Notes: a model not told the origin generated them from the letters alone. Numbered from the stretch's first letter, positions 44,620 through 54,554 are shown. The stretch is 64,000 nucleotides of DNA from Halomonas sp. Bachu 37 (GCF_039691755.1 NZ_CP137552.1:310001-374000); one strand, 5' to 3'. Translations and numbers: made by a program.

Positions 44620-46110
44620 ATGCTGCAACCCGGTTCCTCCACGGCCAAGAAGACTTTCCGTCCCTTAAATCAGATCTTGCTGACGGCCATGCTGGTATCC
44701 GCCTCGGCTTCTCCTGCCTGGGCTGCCGACTTGCTGTCCATCACTCGGGATGCCTTGAACAACAACGCCGAGCTCGGTTCGGTCAACGCTCAGACCGGCA
44801 GCGTCAGGGCTGGGCTCGACATCGAGCAAGGCGACCTACTTCCGCAGATAGGTGCCTCGGGTCGTCTCGTACACAATCGCCAGTACGAAAGCCAGGAAAG
44901 CCGAGTCAGGCCCGGTGTCGGTACCGATGCGGGCGAAGGATCGCTAGGTGGTGCGACCGGTGAGGATAGCTTCAATAATGTCAGCCTGACACTGGAAGCG
45001 ACCCAAGCCTTGTTTGACGCCCGGAACAGGCGGGAAGTGGAAGTGGTCGAGCGTCAGGTCGATCAGCAGCTCTATGTGCTTGCCGCTACCGAGCAGCAGG
45101 TAGTATACGACGTCTCGGCGGCGTACTTCGAAATACTGCGAGCTCACGATATTCTCGAGGCGAGAATGGCCCAGGAACGAGCTATCGGGCGACAGTTGGA
45201 GCAGGCCAGAGAGCAGTTCGAGGTGGGACTGATCGCCATTACCGAAGTCGAAGAGGCGCGGGCGAGTTTCGACCAGTCACGAGCCGAGCGAATTGCGGCG
45301 GAAAGCAACCTGCAGGTCAGCTTCGAACAGCTCGAACGACTCACCGGCCAGCGCTACGACAGCATCGAGTCACTAGATAATGAAATGCCGATTGAGCCGC
45401 CTATTCCCAGCGAACGCGATTTCTGGGTCTCCACCGCCCTGGAGAGCAATCCACTGGTGCTGGCGGAGCAGGCGGGAGTCGCCGTGTCGCGAAGCAGTGT
45501 GGAAGTCGCCCGAGCCGACCGTCTTCCGGTAGTCGATGCCTTCGCCAGCTATCAGTTTGCCGATAGCGATGTTGATGCCGTAACGGGGCATGACTCCTCC
45601 AGTCAGTTAGGGCTGAGCATCAGCTTGCCCTTGTACACCGGTGGCCGCACCCAAGCCGGCATCCGTCAAAGCACCTACAATCTTGAAGCCAGCCAGTATG
45701 ATTTCGAGGCCCAGCGCCGTGGTGCCATCCAACAGGTGCGCTCTCTCTACACCCAGGTGAGCAATGACGTTTCGACGGTCGAAGCGCGTGCGCAGGCCAT
45801 CGTCTCCAATCAGAGCGCACTGGATGCTACCCGCGCGGGCTATGAAGTCGGTACCCGTAACATCGTCGACGTGCTTAATGCGGAACAGAGTTTATATAAC
45901 GCTATTTCCAACTACGCTCAGGCTCGCTACGACTACGTCATCAATCTGCTTGCCTTGCACCAGCAGGCCGGCACCCTCGACGTGGAGGTGATCGAAGAGC
46001 TCAATGCCTGGCTCGATGGCGAGAGCATCACGTTCACCTTGCCAGAAGAACGTGACGACGCTGATAGCGTGACCGATATCGGTCAGCGGCCTCAGCAGCC
46101 AGTGGAGTGA
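44620..46110 (+). CDS. TolC-family outer-membrane efflux channel
   Basis: This encodes a 496-residue outer-membrane protein of the TolC family. A signal peptide (cleavage near AWAA, residue 36) precedes two repeats of the helix/beta-barrel unit, for example ALNNNAELGSVNAQTGSVRAG and NPLVLAEQAGVAVSRSSVEVARADRLP (short fragments). The C-terminal part ends with a hydrophilic acidic tail. It is followed by the adaptor and pump genes, so it is the exit duct of the same tripartite system. The gene starts with a GAGG ribosome site. Length is normal. Confidence 0.92.
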   Translation: MLQPGSSTAKKTFRPLNQILLTAMLVSASASPAWAADLLSITRDALNNNAELGSVNAQTGSVRAGLDIEQGDLLPQIGASGRLVHNRQYESQESRVRPGVGTDAGEGSLGGATGEDSFNNVSLTLEATQALFDARNRREVEVVERQVDQQLYVLAATEQQVVYDVSAAYFEILRAHDILEARMAQERAIGRQLEQAREQFEVGLIAITEVEEARASFDQSRAERIAAESNLQVSFEQLERLTGQRYDSIESLDNEMPIEPPIPSERDFWVSTALESNPLVLAEQAGVAVSRSSVEVARADRLPVVDAFASYQFADSDVDAVTGHDSSSQLGLSISLPLYTGGRTQAGIRQSTYNLEASQYDFEAQRRGAIQQVRSLYTQVSNDVSTVEARAQAIVSNQSALDATRAGYEVGTRNIVDVLNAEQSLYNAISNYAQARYDYVINLLALHQQAGTLDVEVIEELNAWLDGESITFTLPEERDDADSVTDIGQRPQQPVE

Positions 46111-46190
46111 AGCGCCTCTCCATATTTACATTCACTCCTGTATGGTTGTAGTCTGCGCTTACTCTGACGCACGTAACGGGATAAAAAAGT

Positions 46191-47480
46191 ATGAAAACGA
46201 TGGTGAATGGCGCCCGGGCCGCTTGGCTGGTGGTGGGCGTAAGCCTTTTGCTGGCGGCTTGCGGGCAGGATGAAGAGGCGTCGCAGGCGGGATCCGAGAC
46301 GGCCAGCTCGCCTCCGAGGCCAGCACAGGTCATGCAGATCGAGCGTCAGGATATCCCCCTGGACAAGTCCTACCCTTCCATGTTGCGTAGCGATGATGAA
46401 GTGACACTGGTGGCGCGCGTTACCGGTTTTCTGGAAGAAAGACATTTCGAGCCGGGCGAGATGGTGGAGAAGGGTCAGCTTTTGTACTCCATCGAGCCGG
46501 ACATGTACGAAGCGACGGTCAATCAGCGGGAAGCCGACTTGCAGAGTGCCCGCGCGGAGCTATCCCGTGCCCAGCGGGACGCCGAACGCTTCGAGCGTCT
46601 GCTTAGCCAGAACTCGGTGAGCCGTCAGGATTATGATCAGGCACGCGCCGAATTGGGTGTGGCTCAGGCTAGCGTAGCTCAGGCCGAAGCGGCGTTGGCA
46701 AGTGCCAACCTGGATCTCAACTATGCGCAGGTTCAGGCGCCTGTTTCGGGCATGATCGGACTCAGCGAGATAAATGTCGGGAATCTGGTCAGTCCCGGTA
46801 CCGAGCTTGCCACCATCACCCCGCTGGACCCCCTGGAGGTTCGCTTCCAGCTTCCCCAGCGCGATGCGTTTGAATTGCGTCGTCAGCTCGACAACGAGGA
46901 GCGTGGGGCGGATATCCGCGCCACGCTCACGCTACCCGGTGCCGGTGGTGACGAGTCAGGTGAACTGGTGGGTCGCCTCGATTTCCTCGGTTCGCGAGTG
47001 GACTCAGGGACCAGTACCGTACAAGCTACCGCCACGTTCGATAATCCCCAAGCGACGGTTTTGCCCGGTCAGTTCGTGCGGGTCAGTCTTGAGGGGCTGC
47101 AGCGCTTCGACGTCTTCGCCGTGCCCGAAATCGCCGTCACTCAAGGGCTCATGGGACCGCAGGTGTTCGTTCTCGATGACGAGAACAAGGCACGCTCGCG
47201 TACCGTATCGCTGGGCGAACTCGCTGGACCTTGGCAGATCCTCCGCGACGGGCTGGAAGAAGGGGAGCGTGTGATTGTCGGCGACCCATCGGGCATCGAG
47301 CCCGGGACGGACATTGAGCCGCGCAAATTCAGCGGTAACGCAGAAGATCTGGTGGAAGACATCGAAGCCGAGGAGCAAGCCGAGGCCGAAGCGCAGGCGG
47401 AAGAAGCCAGAGAAGTGACGGAGGCCGGTGCCGCCGGTGGCGTTGACGCGCCGCAAGGTGAGGGAGACGAGAACGAATGA
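46191..47480 (+). CDS. RND efflux periplasmic adaptor (membrane fusion protein)
   Basis: This encodes a 429-residue AcrA/MexA-type adaptor lipoprotein. The lipobox is LLLAAC (Cys at about residue 24). The lipoyl, hairpin and beta-barrel parts follow (YAQVQAPVSGMIGLSEINVG, FQLPQRDAFELRRQL). The tail is very acidic and Ala/Glu-rich (EAEEQAEAEAQAEEAREV), as in halophiles. The last four bases overlap the pump gene start (ATGA), showing coupling. It bridges the pump to the TolC-like channel at 44620. Confidence 0.92.
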   Translation: MKTMVNGARAAWLVVGVSLLLAACGQDEEASQAGSETASSPPRPAQVMQIERQDIPLDKSYPSMLRSDDEVTLVARVTGFLEERHFEPGEMVEKGQLLYSIEPDMYEATVNQREADLQSARAELSRAQRDAERFERLLSQNSVSRQDYDQARAELGVAQASVAQAEAALASANLDLNYAQVQAPVSGMIGLSEINVGNLVSPGTELATITPLDPLEVRFQLPQRDAFELRRQLDNEERGADIRATLTLPGAGGDESGELVGRLDFLGSRVDSGTSTVQATATFDNPQATVLPGQFVRVSLEGLQRFDVFAVPEIAVTQGLMGPQVFVLDDENKARSRTVSLGELAGPWQILRDGLEEGERVIVGDPSGIEPGTDIEPRKFSGNAEDLVEDIEAEEQAEAEAQAEEAREVTEAGAAGGVDAPQGEGDENE

Positions 47481-50400
47481 ATTTCTCCAACTTCTTCATC
47501 AAGCGGCCGATCTTCGCCACGGTCCTGGCGATCATCCTGACCGTGATCGGGGTGATGAGCATGCGGGTGTTGCCGATCGAGCAATATCCCAGCGTGGTGC
47601 CGCCGACGGTATCGGTGCAGGCCCGTTTCCCCGGTGCCGATGCCGAAACGGTCGCTCAGGCGGTGGCGGCCCCGCTGGCCGAGGCGATCAATGGTGTCGA
47701 GGGCATGCTGTACATGACCTCGAACAGTGCCGATAACGGCAGTGTCAGCTTGAGCGTGGCCTTCAATATCGGCACCGATGGCGATATCAATACCATCAAC
47801 GTCAACAACCGTGTGCAAGGCGCCCTGTCACAGCTCCCTCAGGAGGTGCAGGACCAGGGGGTGACGGTCGAGTTGCGCTCCAGTTCGATTCTCATGTTGG
47901 TGGCGCTGATCTCGCCGGATGGCGACTACAACAATATCTTCATGCAGAATTATGCCACTCTCAACGTGCTCGACGAATTGCGTCAGGTTCCTGGCGTGGG
48001 TAACGCCGAAGTGCTGGGGGGCGGCGAGTTCGCCATGCGTATCTGGATGGACCCTGGCAAGCTTTCCCAGTTCGACCTGACGCCTGCAGAAGTGGCGGCG
48101 GCGATACGCGCACAGAATACGGAAGTACCGGCGGGTAGCCTGGCCTCGACACCCCAGAGCGACCCCCGCGCCTATACTTACACCATCACCGCGGGTGGCC
48201 GGCTCAATAATGTCGACGACTTCCGCGACATCTATCTGCGCACGAACCCCGACGGTTCCTCCCTGCGCCTGGACGACGTGGCACGTATCGAGCTAGGGGC
48301 CTCGTTCTACGGGGTCGATGCGCGTCTCAATGGCGCGACCATGACGCCGATCATCGTCAACCAGCAGCCCGGGGCCAACGCGCTCGAGACCGCAGAGGCG
48401 GTCCAGGCCACTATGCAGGAGCTGGAATCGCGCTTCCCGCCGGGGCTGGAATACGTGGTGCCCTACGACACCACGCTGTTCATCGATGCATCCGTGGAAA
48501 CCGTGCTCCACGTATTTATCGAGGCGTTCCTGATCGTCGGTGTAATCCTGTTCATTTTCCTGCAGAACTGGCGTTTTACGGTTATCGCCATGTCGGTGGT
48601 GCCGGTATCGGTATTGGCGACCTTTGCTGGTTTCTATGTGTTTGGCTTTTCGATCAATTTGTTGACGTTGTTTGCTCTGGTCCTGTCCATCGGGATCGTG
48701 GTGGATGACGCCATACTGGTGGTAGAAAACGTCGAGCGTGTGCTCAGCGAGGACGAGGACATAACGGTTCTCCAGGCCACCATTCGCGCCATGAAGGAAG
48801 TGGGGGGGCCGGTAATCGCCACGTCCCTGATCATGGCGGCGGTGTTCGTTCCGGTTGCCTTCCTGGGCGGCTTCACTGGGCAGATCTATCAGCAGTTCGC
48901 CTTGACGGTCTCGATTTCGGTGGGCTTCTCAGCTTTGATGGCGTTGACGTTCACGCCAGCGCTATCGGCCATATTCATCAAGCACAAGCTGCACGAGAAG
49001 AAGGAGTCCAAGTTCAGGCGTGCCCTCAATACGCCACTACGGCTGTTCGATCGGTTCTTCGCTGCAGTGACTGCCGTCTACATGAGCATAGTGAAGGTGC
49101 TGGTGCGTTTCTGGGGGGTGGCGCTGCTGTTGACCGCCCTGGTGGGGGCGGGCTCCTACTGGCTGTATGTCAATACACCTTCGACCCTGGTCCCGGAAAC
49201 CGATCAGGGGATCGTGCTGGCCAGTGTCTCCTTGCCTGATGCCGCCTCCCTGGCACGCACCAATGAGTACATGTCAAAGCTCAGCGCCGAAATCGAGAAC
49301 ATCGAAGGGGTCCGCTACTCTTCCGCCGTGGCTGGCTACGACATCCTCTCCAGTGCGGTGAATACCGCCCGCGGCATCATCTTCGTCAATATGGCGCCGT
49401 GGAGCGAGAGGGATCTCACCGCCGATGAGTTGGTGGGTCGCATCATGCAGCTAGGAGCGCAGATCGAAGGTGGTTCGGCCATGGCCTTCAACGTGCCACC
49501 CATCATGGGTCTGTCGACCACCGGTGGCTTTACCGGCTATCTGCAATCCTTCGATGGTGCCTCGTCACAAGAACTCTATCAGGCGTCGGTTCAGGTCATG
49601 CAGGCGGCGGCCCAGCATCCCGCGCTGGAAGGCGTCTTCACCACGTTCAATGTCAACGTGCCGGGCTATCGCGCCGAGATCGACCAGCAGAAAGCGTTGA
49701 GTTACGGCGTTTCGTTGCAGGAGCTGAACGCCACGCTGGCAAATACTTTCGGAGCCGGTTTCGTCAACTACTTTAGCTATCAGAACCGCAACTTCCAGGT
49801 ATATCTGCAAAACGAGGACGAATTCCGCAAGACGCCGGATGATATCAGCCGGGTACGGGTACGCGGAGGCAATGGCGAACGCATTCCGCTCTCCGAGTTC
49901 GTGACTCTCGAGCGTCAGGCAAAGCCGACGGTGGTGTCGCGTTTCGGAGTCTACCTGGGTGCCCAATTCCAGGGCGGCGCGGCACCGGGCTACAGTTCTG
50001 CCCAAGCCATCGCGGCAATGGAGGAGGTGGTCGAGGAAACGCTGGGCAACAACTGGGGCATGGGCTGGACCGGTACCGCCTATCAGGAAGCGAATCTGGG
50101 CAACACGGCTACCCTGGCGATTGTCTTCGGTATGTTGATGGTGTTCCTGATTCTGGCCGCTCAGTACGAGAGCTGGTCGTTACCGCTCGCGGTTCTTACC
50201 GCCACACCGTTCGCTTTTCTGGGTGGCATCGGCGGCATCGCACTGCGTGGTCTCGATACCAGCGTCTACGTGCAGATCGGCATGCTGGTGGTGGTGGGGC
50301 TTGCCGCCAAGAACGCTATTCTTATCGTTGAATTCGCCGAGCTGGAGCGCAAGGAGCAGGGCAAGACGATCCGTGAAGCGGCCATCAGCGCAGCCGAGCT

Positions 50401-50665
50401 TCGTTTTAGACCGATCGTGATGACTTCCCTGGCCTTCATCTTCGGTACTTTGCCGTTGGCATTGGCTACCGGGGCCAGTGACGTCAGCAGTCACCATATT
50501 GGCACCACGGTAGCGGTGGGCATGGCATCGGTGGCGACCCTGGGGAGCCTGTTCATTCCCAGTTTCTACGCCATGATTGCCCATGTTTCCGATTGGCTGC
50601 AGCGCAAGATGGGAAGTGGCGATCATCGCGAACAGCAACCGGCACTGGAGCAGCACGAGGAGTGA
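47477..50665 (+). CDS. RND multidrug efflux pump (AcrB/MexB type)
   Basis: This is a 1062-residue inner-membrane HAE1-type pump with two repeated halves and about twelve transmembrane helices. The proton-relay pair is in IVVDDAILVVENVERVL (two Asp near residue 410), and the start is NFFIKRPIFATVLAII. Other family blocks are GPVIATSLIMAAVFVPVAFLGG and ATPFAFLGGIGGIALRG. The C-terminus carries the helix 12 pattern SLFIPSFYAMI. Substrate range is likely broad, including antibiotics, solvents and bile salts. It is the last gene of the efflux operon. Confidence 0.96.
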   Translation: MNFSNFFIKRPIFATVLAIILTVIGVMSMRVLPIEQYPSVVPPTVSVQARFPGADAETVAQAVAAPLAEAINGVEGMLYMTSNSADNGSVSLSVAFNIGTDGDINTINVNNRVQGALSQLPQEVQDQGVTVELRSSSILMLVALISPDGDYNNIFMQNYATLNVLDELRQVPGVGNAEVLGGGEFAMRIWMDPGKLSQFDLTPAEVAAAIRAQNTEVPAGSLASTPQSDPRAYTYTITAGGRLNNVDDFRDIYLRTNPDGSSLRLDDVARIELGASFYGVDARLNGATMTPIIVNQQPGANALETAEAVQATMQELESRFPPGLEYVVPYDTTLFIDASVETVLHVFIEAFLIVGVILFIFLQNWRFTVIAMSVVPVSVLATFAGFYVFGFSINLLTLFALVLSIGIVVDDAILVVENVERVLSEDEDITVLQATIRAMKEVGGPVIATSLIMAAVFVPVAFLGGFTGQIYQQFALTVSISVGFSALMALTFTPALSAIFIKHKLHEKKESKFRRALNTPLRLFDRFFAAVTAVYMSIVKVLVRFWGVALLLTALVGAGSYWLYVNTPSTLVPETDQGIVLASVSLPDAASLARTNEYMSKLSAEIENIEGVRYSSAVAGYDILSSAVNTARGIIFVNMAPWSERDLTADELVGRIMQLGAQIEGGSAMAFNVPPIMGLSTTGGFTGYLQSFDGASSQELYQASVQVMQAAAQHPALEGVFTTFNVNVPGYRAEIDQQKALSYGVSLQELNATLANTFGAGFVNYFSYQNRNFQVYLQNEDEFRKTPDDISRVRVRGGNGERIPLSEFVTLERQAKPTVVSRFGVYLGAQFQGGAAPGYSSAQAIAAMEEVVEETLGNNWGMGWTGTAYQEANLGNTATLAIVFGMLMVFLILAAQYESWSLPLAVLTATPFAFLGGIGGIALRGLDTSVYVQIGMLVVVGLAAKNAILIVEFAELERKEQGKTIREAAISAAELRFRPIVMTSLAFIFGTLPLALATGASDVSSHHIGTTVAVGMASVATLGSLFIPSFYAMIAHVSDWLQRKMGSGDHREQQPALEQHEE

Positions 50666-50690
50666 GTTGAAGTCCGCCTGCCGCTCCAGA

Positions 50691-50717
50691 AGCACCGCCA
50701 GTGATGGCGGTGCTTTT
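50691..50717 (+). terminator. Terminator of the efflux operon
   Basis: A perfect 10-bp stem (AGCACCGCCA / TGGCGGTGCT) with a GTGA loop is followed by TTTTTT, 25 bases after the pump stop. Confidence 0.9.
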
Positions 50718-50829
50718 TTGTACCGTCCTGTTGCGTCAGATCAATTACAGAGCCACCTTCGTACTGCGCTATGAACTACGCTGGTAGTGAAAACATTCGT
50801 CGGCTATGTACCGACAGGAGGATCACGCC

Positions 50830-51492
50830 ATGCAACATATACTCGAACTAGCGTTCAGCTTCCCTCTGGTCGTCTTTAGCGTGCTGTTGAGCCTGGTGGC
50901 TCTCTACTGGCTGCTGGTACTGTTACGCGTGATGCCGGTCGAGATTTTCGAGCGCGACAGTCTGCGCGACGATCATCTTCCCAGTACCTTCGTTTCCCTC
51001 GGCTTTGCCGGGGTTCCGGCCTCTTTCGCCCTGACCGTACTCCTGCTGCTGGGCGCCGGTATCACCTTGGCGGTAGAGTTATTGGCCCTTCGCTGGTTGG
51101 ATCTAGGGTTGTACCGTATTCCCTTGGGTGTCGGTATCATCTGGGCGTCCTTGGCGATCGCTTCCCCCATTGCGGCAGTGCTGTGCCGGGGAATGCACCG
51201 GTATTTCCATCGCCACGACCGTTGTAGCCGGCGTTGCCTGCTAGGGGAAAGGGTGACGGTAAGGTGCCCAGCAGGATGTGCCGAGCACGCCGTGGGCGTG
51301 GTGGAGGATGGATCGGAATTTCAAGTCAAACTGCACGGCAAGCCCGATGCCATGTTGACTGAAGGTGAACAAAGGATATTGGTGAAGTACCTGCCCCAGG
51401 AAGGGGCGTACCGTAGCGTGGCGGTTAATGAGTATCTAGAGTCACATATACGACTACGGCGTTTGAAGATGGCACGTTCTGCGGCTCACTAG
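50830..51492 (+). CDS. OB-fold inner-membrane protein (YqiJ/DUF1449-like)
   Basis: This encodes a 220-residue protein with three to four membrane helices followed by a C-terminal OB-fold. ATG 50830 is chosen, with AGGAGGA upstream. The pattern resembles YqiJ (DUF1449), where the membrane part precedes a small OB domain (GERVTVRCPAGCAEHAVGVV, ILVKYLPQEG). YqiJ is usually next to the flotillin YqiK, but no flotillin is here. It lies between the efflux operon terminator and the TetR gene, which points the other way. Confidence 0.62.
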   Translation: MQHILELAFSFPLVVFSVLLSLVALYWLLVLLRVMPVEIFERDSLRDDHLPSTFVSLGFAGVPASFALTVLLLLGAGITLAVELLALRWLDLGLYRIPLGVGIIWASLAIASPIAAVLCRGMHRYFHRHDRCSRRCLLGERVTVRCPAGCAEHAVGVVEDGSEFQVKLHGKPDAMLTEGEQRILVKYLPQEGAYRSVAVNEYLESHIRLRRLKMARSAAH

Positions 51493-51499
51493 TCTGTTG

Positions 51500-52132
51500 T
51501 TAAGAGGACCCGGGAGAGGGGGGACGCTGCAGCAAGGCCAAGAGGTGGTTGATGAGCGTTTCCCCTCGCTCGCGGATGGAAAAGCGTTCGGGGTCGCGTA
51601 GCCATTCGTGAAATAGGCCACCCAGCATGGTTTGCAAGAGGTCGGTGGCGACCTGGACGGAAATGTCTTGATGGAGCTGTTGTTGCTCGAAGGCTTCGGC
51701 AAACCGTTCCTGCAGTGAATCACGGCACTCGTCGGCGATTTCGCGCTGCATGGCGATAGGGTCGATATCGCTGAAAAATTCACAGCGATGGATAAGAATG
51801 GAGTGAACGCGCCGATAGCGCGGTTGCTCGAAACGAGAAAACCCGTTCAAGCAGGCAAGGCGAATCGCCTCCAGGGATGAAACGTCTTGCTCCAACGCCT
51901 CGATCTCGTCGACGAGATCCTGAAATGGCATGCGTACCCGCTCGAGCATGGCACGGAAAATGTCGCTCTTGTTCTTGAAGTGCCAATAGACTGCCCCCCG
52001 GGTCATGCCGGCATGACGTGCAATCTGCTCGAGCGAGGTGCGTGCTACGCCGTGTTCCATGAACATATCTTCAGCCGCATCGAGAAGAGCCTCGCGTGTG
52101 GCGGCCGCTTCTGCTTTTGTGCGCCTAGCCAT
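51500..52132 (-). CDS. AcrR-like TetR-family repressor
   Basis: This encodes a 210-residue repressor beginning MARRTKAEAAATREALLDAAEDMF, with the HTH at about 26-48 (TSLEQIARHAGMTRGAVYWHF). The start at 52132 follows AGGAGGAGG; the 10 residues upstream are not expected. The likeness of the N-terminus to AcrR/TtgR is strong. Its own promoter region contains the operator at 52267-52286, and the efflux operon carries a nearly identical site, so it probably represses both and is released by pump substrates. This is an inference from the shared sites. Confidence 0.92.
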   Translation of the reverse strand: MARRTKAEAAATREALLDAAEDMFMEHGVARTSLEQIARHAGMTRGAVYWHFKNKSDIFRAMLERVRMPFQDLVDEIEALEQDVSSLEAIRLACLNGFSRFEQPRYRRVHSILIHRCEFFSDIDPIAMQREIADECRDSLQERFAEAFEQQQLHQDISVQVATDLLQTMLGGLFHEWLRDPERFSIRERGETLINHLLALLQRPPSPGSS

Positions 52133-52266
52133 AGAGCCTCCTCCTGCTTGTGGTGATTTCATGACACGACGGGGGGTAGTCGTTCTGCAGATCCTGGGCT
52201 GGTGTACAATCTAGGACCTTTCGTTTACGGGATGATTTTATCCGAAAGAGCAGCAAAAAGCATTGA

Positions 52267-52286
52267 TACATGCATGGTTGTATGTA
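52267..52286. promoter_or_regulatory. Candidate autoregulatory operator of the TetR repressor
   Basis: TACATGCATGGTTGTATGTA is an inverted repeat (TACATGCA / TGTATGTA) between the tetR gene and the deacylase gene. It shares 14 of 20 bases, including both arms, with the site before the tolC-like gene at 44564-44583. It resembles the E. coli AcrR operator. Confidence 0.65.
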
Positions 52287-52378
52287 CCTGGTGGGCATCA
52301 ATCGAGAAAGCTCGCCACTACGGCATTGTGGCGGTACAACAAGTTTTTTAGCGTAATTCAACATAAGCAGGAGAGCTA

Positions 52379-53410
52379 ATGGCTCGCGTCCCTTTCGAGC
52401 TGGCTGGAGAGAAAGTATTCCCCGGTCAACGCCAGCAAATCGACGTGCCGGTGGCCCGGTTATACACCCACACTCCCTTGCACATTCCCGTGGAGGTCGT
52501 GCATGGCCGCAAGGAAGGACCGACGATGCTGGTGTGTGGCGGTATTCATGGTGACGAGATCAACGGTGTGGAAATCGTCAGACGTGTGCTGCGCTCCAAG
52601 GCCATCAACAGCCTGCGAGGCACCTTGATTGCGGTCCCCGTGGTCAATGTCTTCGGCTTCTTGCAACAGACGCGCTACCTGCCGGATCGCCGTGATCTCA
52701 ATCGCTGCTTCCCCGGGAGCGGTGCCGGCTCGCTAGGTGGACGCATTGCCGCTCTGTTTCGCCAGGAAATCGTCGACCACGCCACGCACATCATTGACCT
52801 GCACACCGGGGCGATACACCGCACCAACCTGCCGCAGATTCGAGCCCAATTGAGTCCGGAAAGCGAAACCGAGCGCATGGCGGATGCTTTTGGCGCTCCT
52901 GTCATTCTCAACGCCGAACTACGGGAGGGGAGTCTGCGCCATTATGCCCAAAATCGGGGAATACCGGTGCTGACCTATGAAGCCGGTGAAGCCCTGCGCT
53001 TCGACGAATGGGCTATCGCCCCCGGCGTGCGTGGCGTTCTGCGTGTCATGCGTCGTCTGGGCATGTTGACCGGCGAGCAAAGGCGACGCCGTCCGGCGCC
53101 TGCCGAGCTCGCCAATGGCTCGAGCTGGGCTCGTGCGCCGATCGATGGAATTCTGCGCCCGCAGGTACGCCTGGGAGCTCGAGTGGCCAAGGGGGCGCTG
53201 CTGGGAAAGGTGGCGGACCCTTTCGGTAATGACGAAGGCGAGATTCGTGCGGTGGCGGATGGCATCGTTATCGGCATGAGCCGCCTCCCGCTAGCCAATG
53301 AGGGCGAGGCGTTGTTTCACATTGCTCGATTTGATGCCATCGAAGAGGCGGAGACCGCTGTGGAGAGCCTCAGCTCCAGCCTGGAACCGCCTTCCGACTC
53401 GTTCTATTGA
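52379..53410 (+). CDS. Succinylglutamate desuccinylase/aspartoacylase family protein
   Basis: This encodes a 343-residue zinc hydrolase of the M14-like AstE/aspartoacylase family. The metal-binding motifs are GGIHGDEINGVE (His and Glu) and IIDLHTGAIHR (later His), and NRCFPGSGAGS matches the substrate-binding part. AGGAG precedes ATG 52379. It reads away from tetR and convergently with dusA. A role in amino-acyl or N-acyl amino acid hydrolysis is likely; no other arginine-succinyl genes are nearby, so the AST pathway is not supported. Confidence 0.88.
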   Translation: MARVPFELAGEKVFPGQRQQIDVPVARLYTHTPLHIPVEVVHGRKEGPTMLVCGGIHGDEINGVEIVRRVLRSKAINSLRGTLIAVPVVNVFGFLQQTRYLPDRRDLNRCFPGSGAGSLGGRIAALFRQEIVDHATHIIDLHTGAIHRTNLPQIRAQLSPESETERMADAFGAPVILNAELREGSLRHYAQNRGIPVLTYEAGEALRFDEWAIAPGVRGVLRVMRRLGMLTGEQRRRRPAPAELANGSSWARAPIDGILRPQVRLGARVAKGALLGKVADPFGNDEGEIRAVADGIVIGMSRLPLANEGEALFHIARFDAIEEAETAVESLSSSLEPPSDSFY

Positions 53411-53427
53411 GCCGGCCCGGTCAGGTG

Positions 53428-54465
53428 CTAAGGAACCAGCTCTGGCTCCCGCACCAGTCCTAGGGCATCGTCGAAAATTCGCAGTCCCGCGCCTTCCTTG
53501 TGGGCATGTTCGGAAAGGTGGCGACGAAACCGCCGTCCGCCCGGACACCCGTGGAACAGGCCGAGCAAGTGCCGCGTGACGTGGTTGAGCTTGGCGCCTT
53601 CCTCCAGCCGCTTGGCGATATAGGGCCGAAATGCCTGGGCGGCGACCATGCGACTCGCAGCTGGATCCATCTCCCCATAAAGCTGACTATCGACACCCGC
53701 CAGCATCCAGGGGTTCTGGTAGGCTTCTCGGCCGATCATGACGCTGTCCACATGCTGAAGCTGCTCCCGACAGGCTTCCAGACTCTTGATGCCACCATTG
53801 ATCCCGATATGCAGCTCGGGGCGGCTCTGCTTCAAGCGGTGGACTCGGGGATAATTCAGCGGAGGGACGTCTCGATTCTCCTTGGGCGAGAGCCCCTGGA
53901 GCCAGGCCTTGCGAGCGTGAATAATAAAAACTTCACAGCCGGCATCCGCGACACTTTCGATAAAGCGCTCGAGGTCGGCATCCTCATCCTGATCGTCGAT
54001 GCCGATGCGACACTTCACGGTGACCGGAATCGAGACGGCATCGCGCATGGCACGAACCGCTGCCGCCACTTTCTCCGGGTAGCCCATCAAGCAGGCACCG
54101 ATGAGGTTGTTCTGTACGCGGTCGCTGGGGCAGCCGACGTTCAGGTTGACCTCGTCATAGCCCCACTCCTCGGCAATAACCGCGCACTCGGCCAACTCGC
54201 CCGGGTCGCTTCCGCCCAGCTGTAGGGCCAGAGGATGCTCGATATCGTCGTAGCCAAGAAACCGGGCGCGTGGGCTGCCATGAAGAATGGCCCCCGTGGT
54301 GACCATCTCGGTATAGAGCAGCGCACGCCGGGTCAAGGTGCGGGCGAACGCTCTGTAGTCACGGGTCGTCCAGTCCATCATGGGCGCGACGGAGAATGTC
54401 CTATCCAGCGCAGGGCGGGCGATGCCAGACTTCATGCGGGTTTGCGCGGTTGTGGTATCATTCAT
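53428..54465 (-). CDS. dusA: tRNA-dihydrouridine synthase DusA
   Basis: DusA reduces uridines 20 and 20a in tRNA using FMN. The 345-residue protein has the TIM-barrel core (SVAPMMDWTTRDYRAFAR, LNVGCPSDRVQ with the catalytic cysteine, GINGGIKSLEACREQLQ) and the C-terminal tRNA-binding helical domain ending HAHKEGAGLRIF. The start M1 lacks a ribosome site, which may reflect change by element insertion at the 5' end. The dusA 5' region is a known target of a group of tyrosine integrases; an integrase start lies just outside (see pseudogene). Confidence 0.95.
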   Translation of the reverse strand: MNDTTTAQTRMKSGIARPALDRTFSVAPMMDWTTRDYRAFARTLTRRALLYTEMVTTGAILHGSPRARFLGYDDIEHPLALQLGGSDPGELAECAVIAEEWGYDEVNLNVGCPSDRVQNNLIGACLMGYPEKVAAAVRAMRDAVSIPVTVKCRIGIDDQDEDADLERFIESVADAGCEVFIIHARKAWLQGLSPKENRDVPPLNYPRVHRLKQSRPELHIGINGGIKSLEACREQLQHVDSVMIGREAYQNPWMLAGVDSQLYGEMDPAASRMVAAQAFRPYIAKRLEEGAKLNHVTRHLLGLFHGCPGGRRFRRHLSEHAHKEGAGLRIFDDALGLVREPELVP

Positions 54466-54513
54466 AACTGTTCATATTTACAGTAGTTGGGCGGCGGCGT
54501 TTTACCTGGTTCG

Positions 54514-54554
54514 TTGGTACATATTTGGTACTTGAGCCGCTTTGGATTTGGTAC
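54514..54554. repeat. Three TTGGTAC direct repeats beside dusA
   Basis: TTGGTAC occurs at 54514-54520, 54525-54531 and 54548-54554, with ACAT or ACTT following. Such short repeats beside an integrase start may be arm-type recombinase binding sites. The attachment core itself is not evident. Confidence 0.45.
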
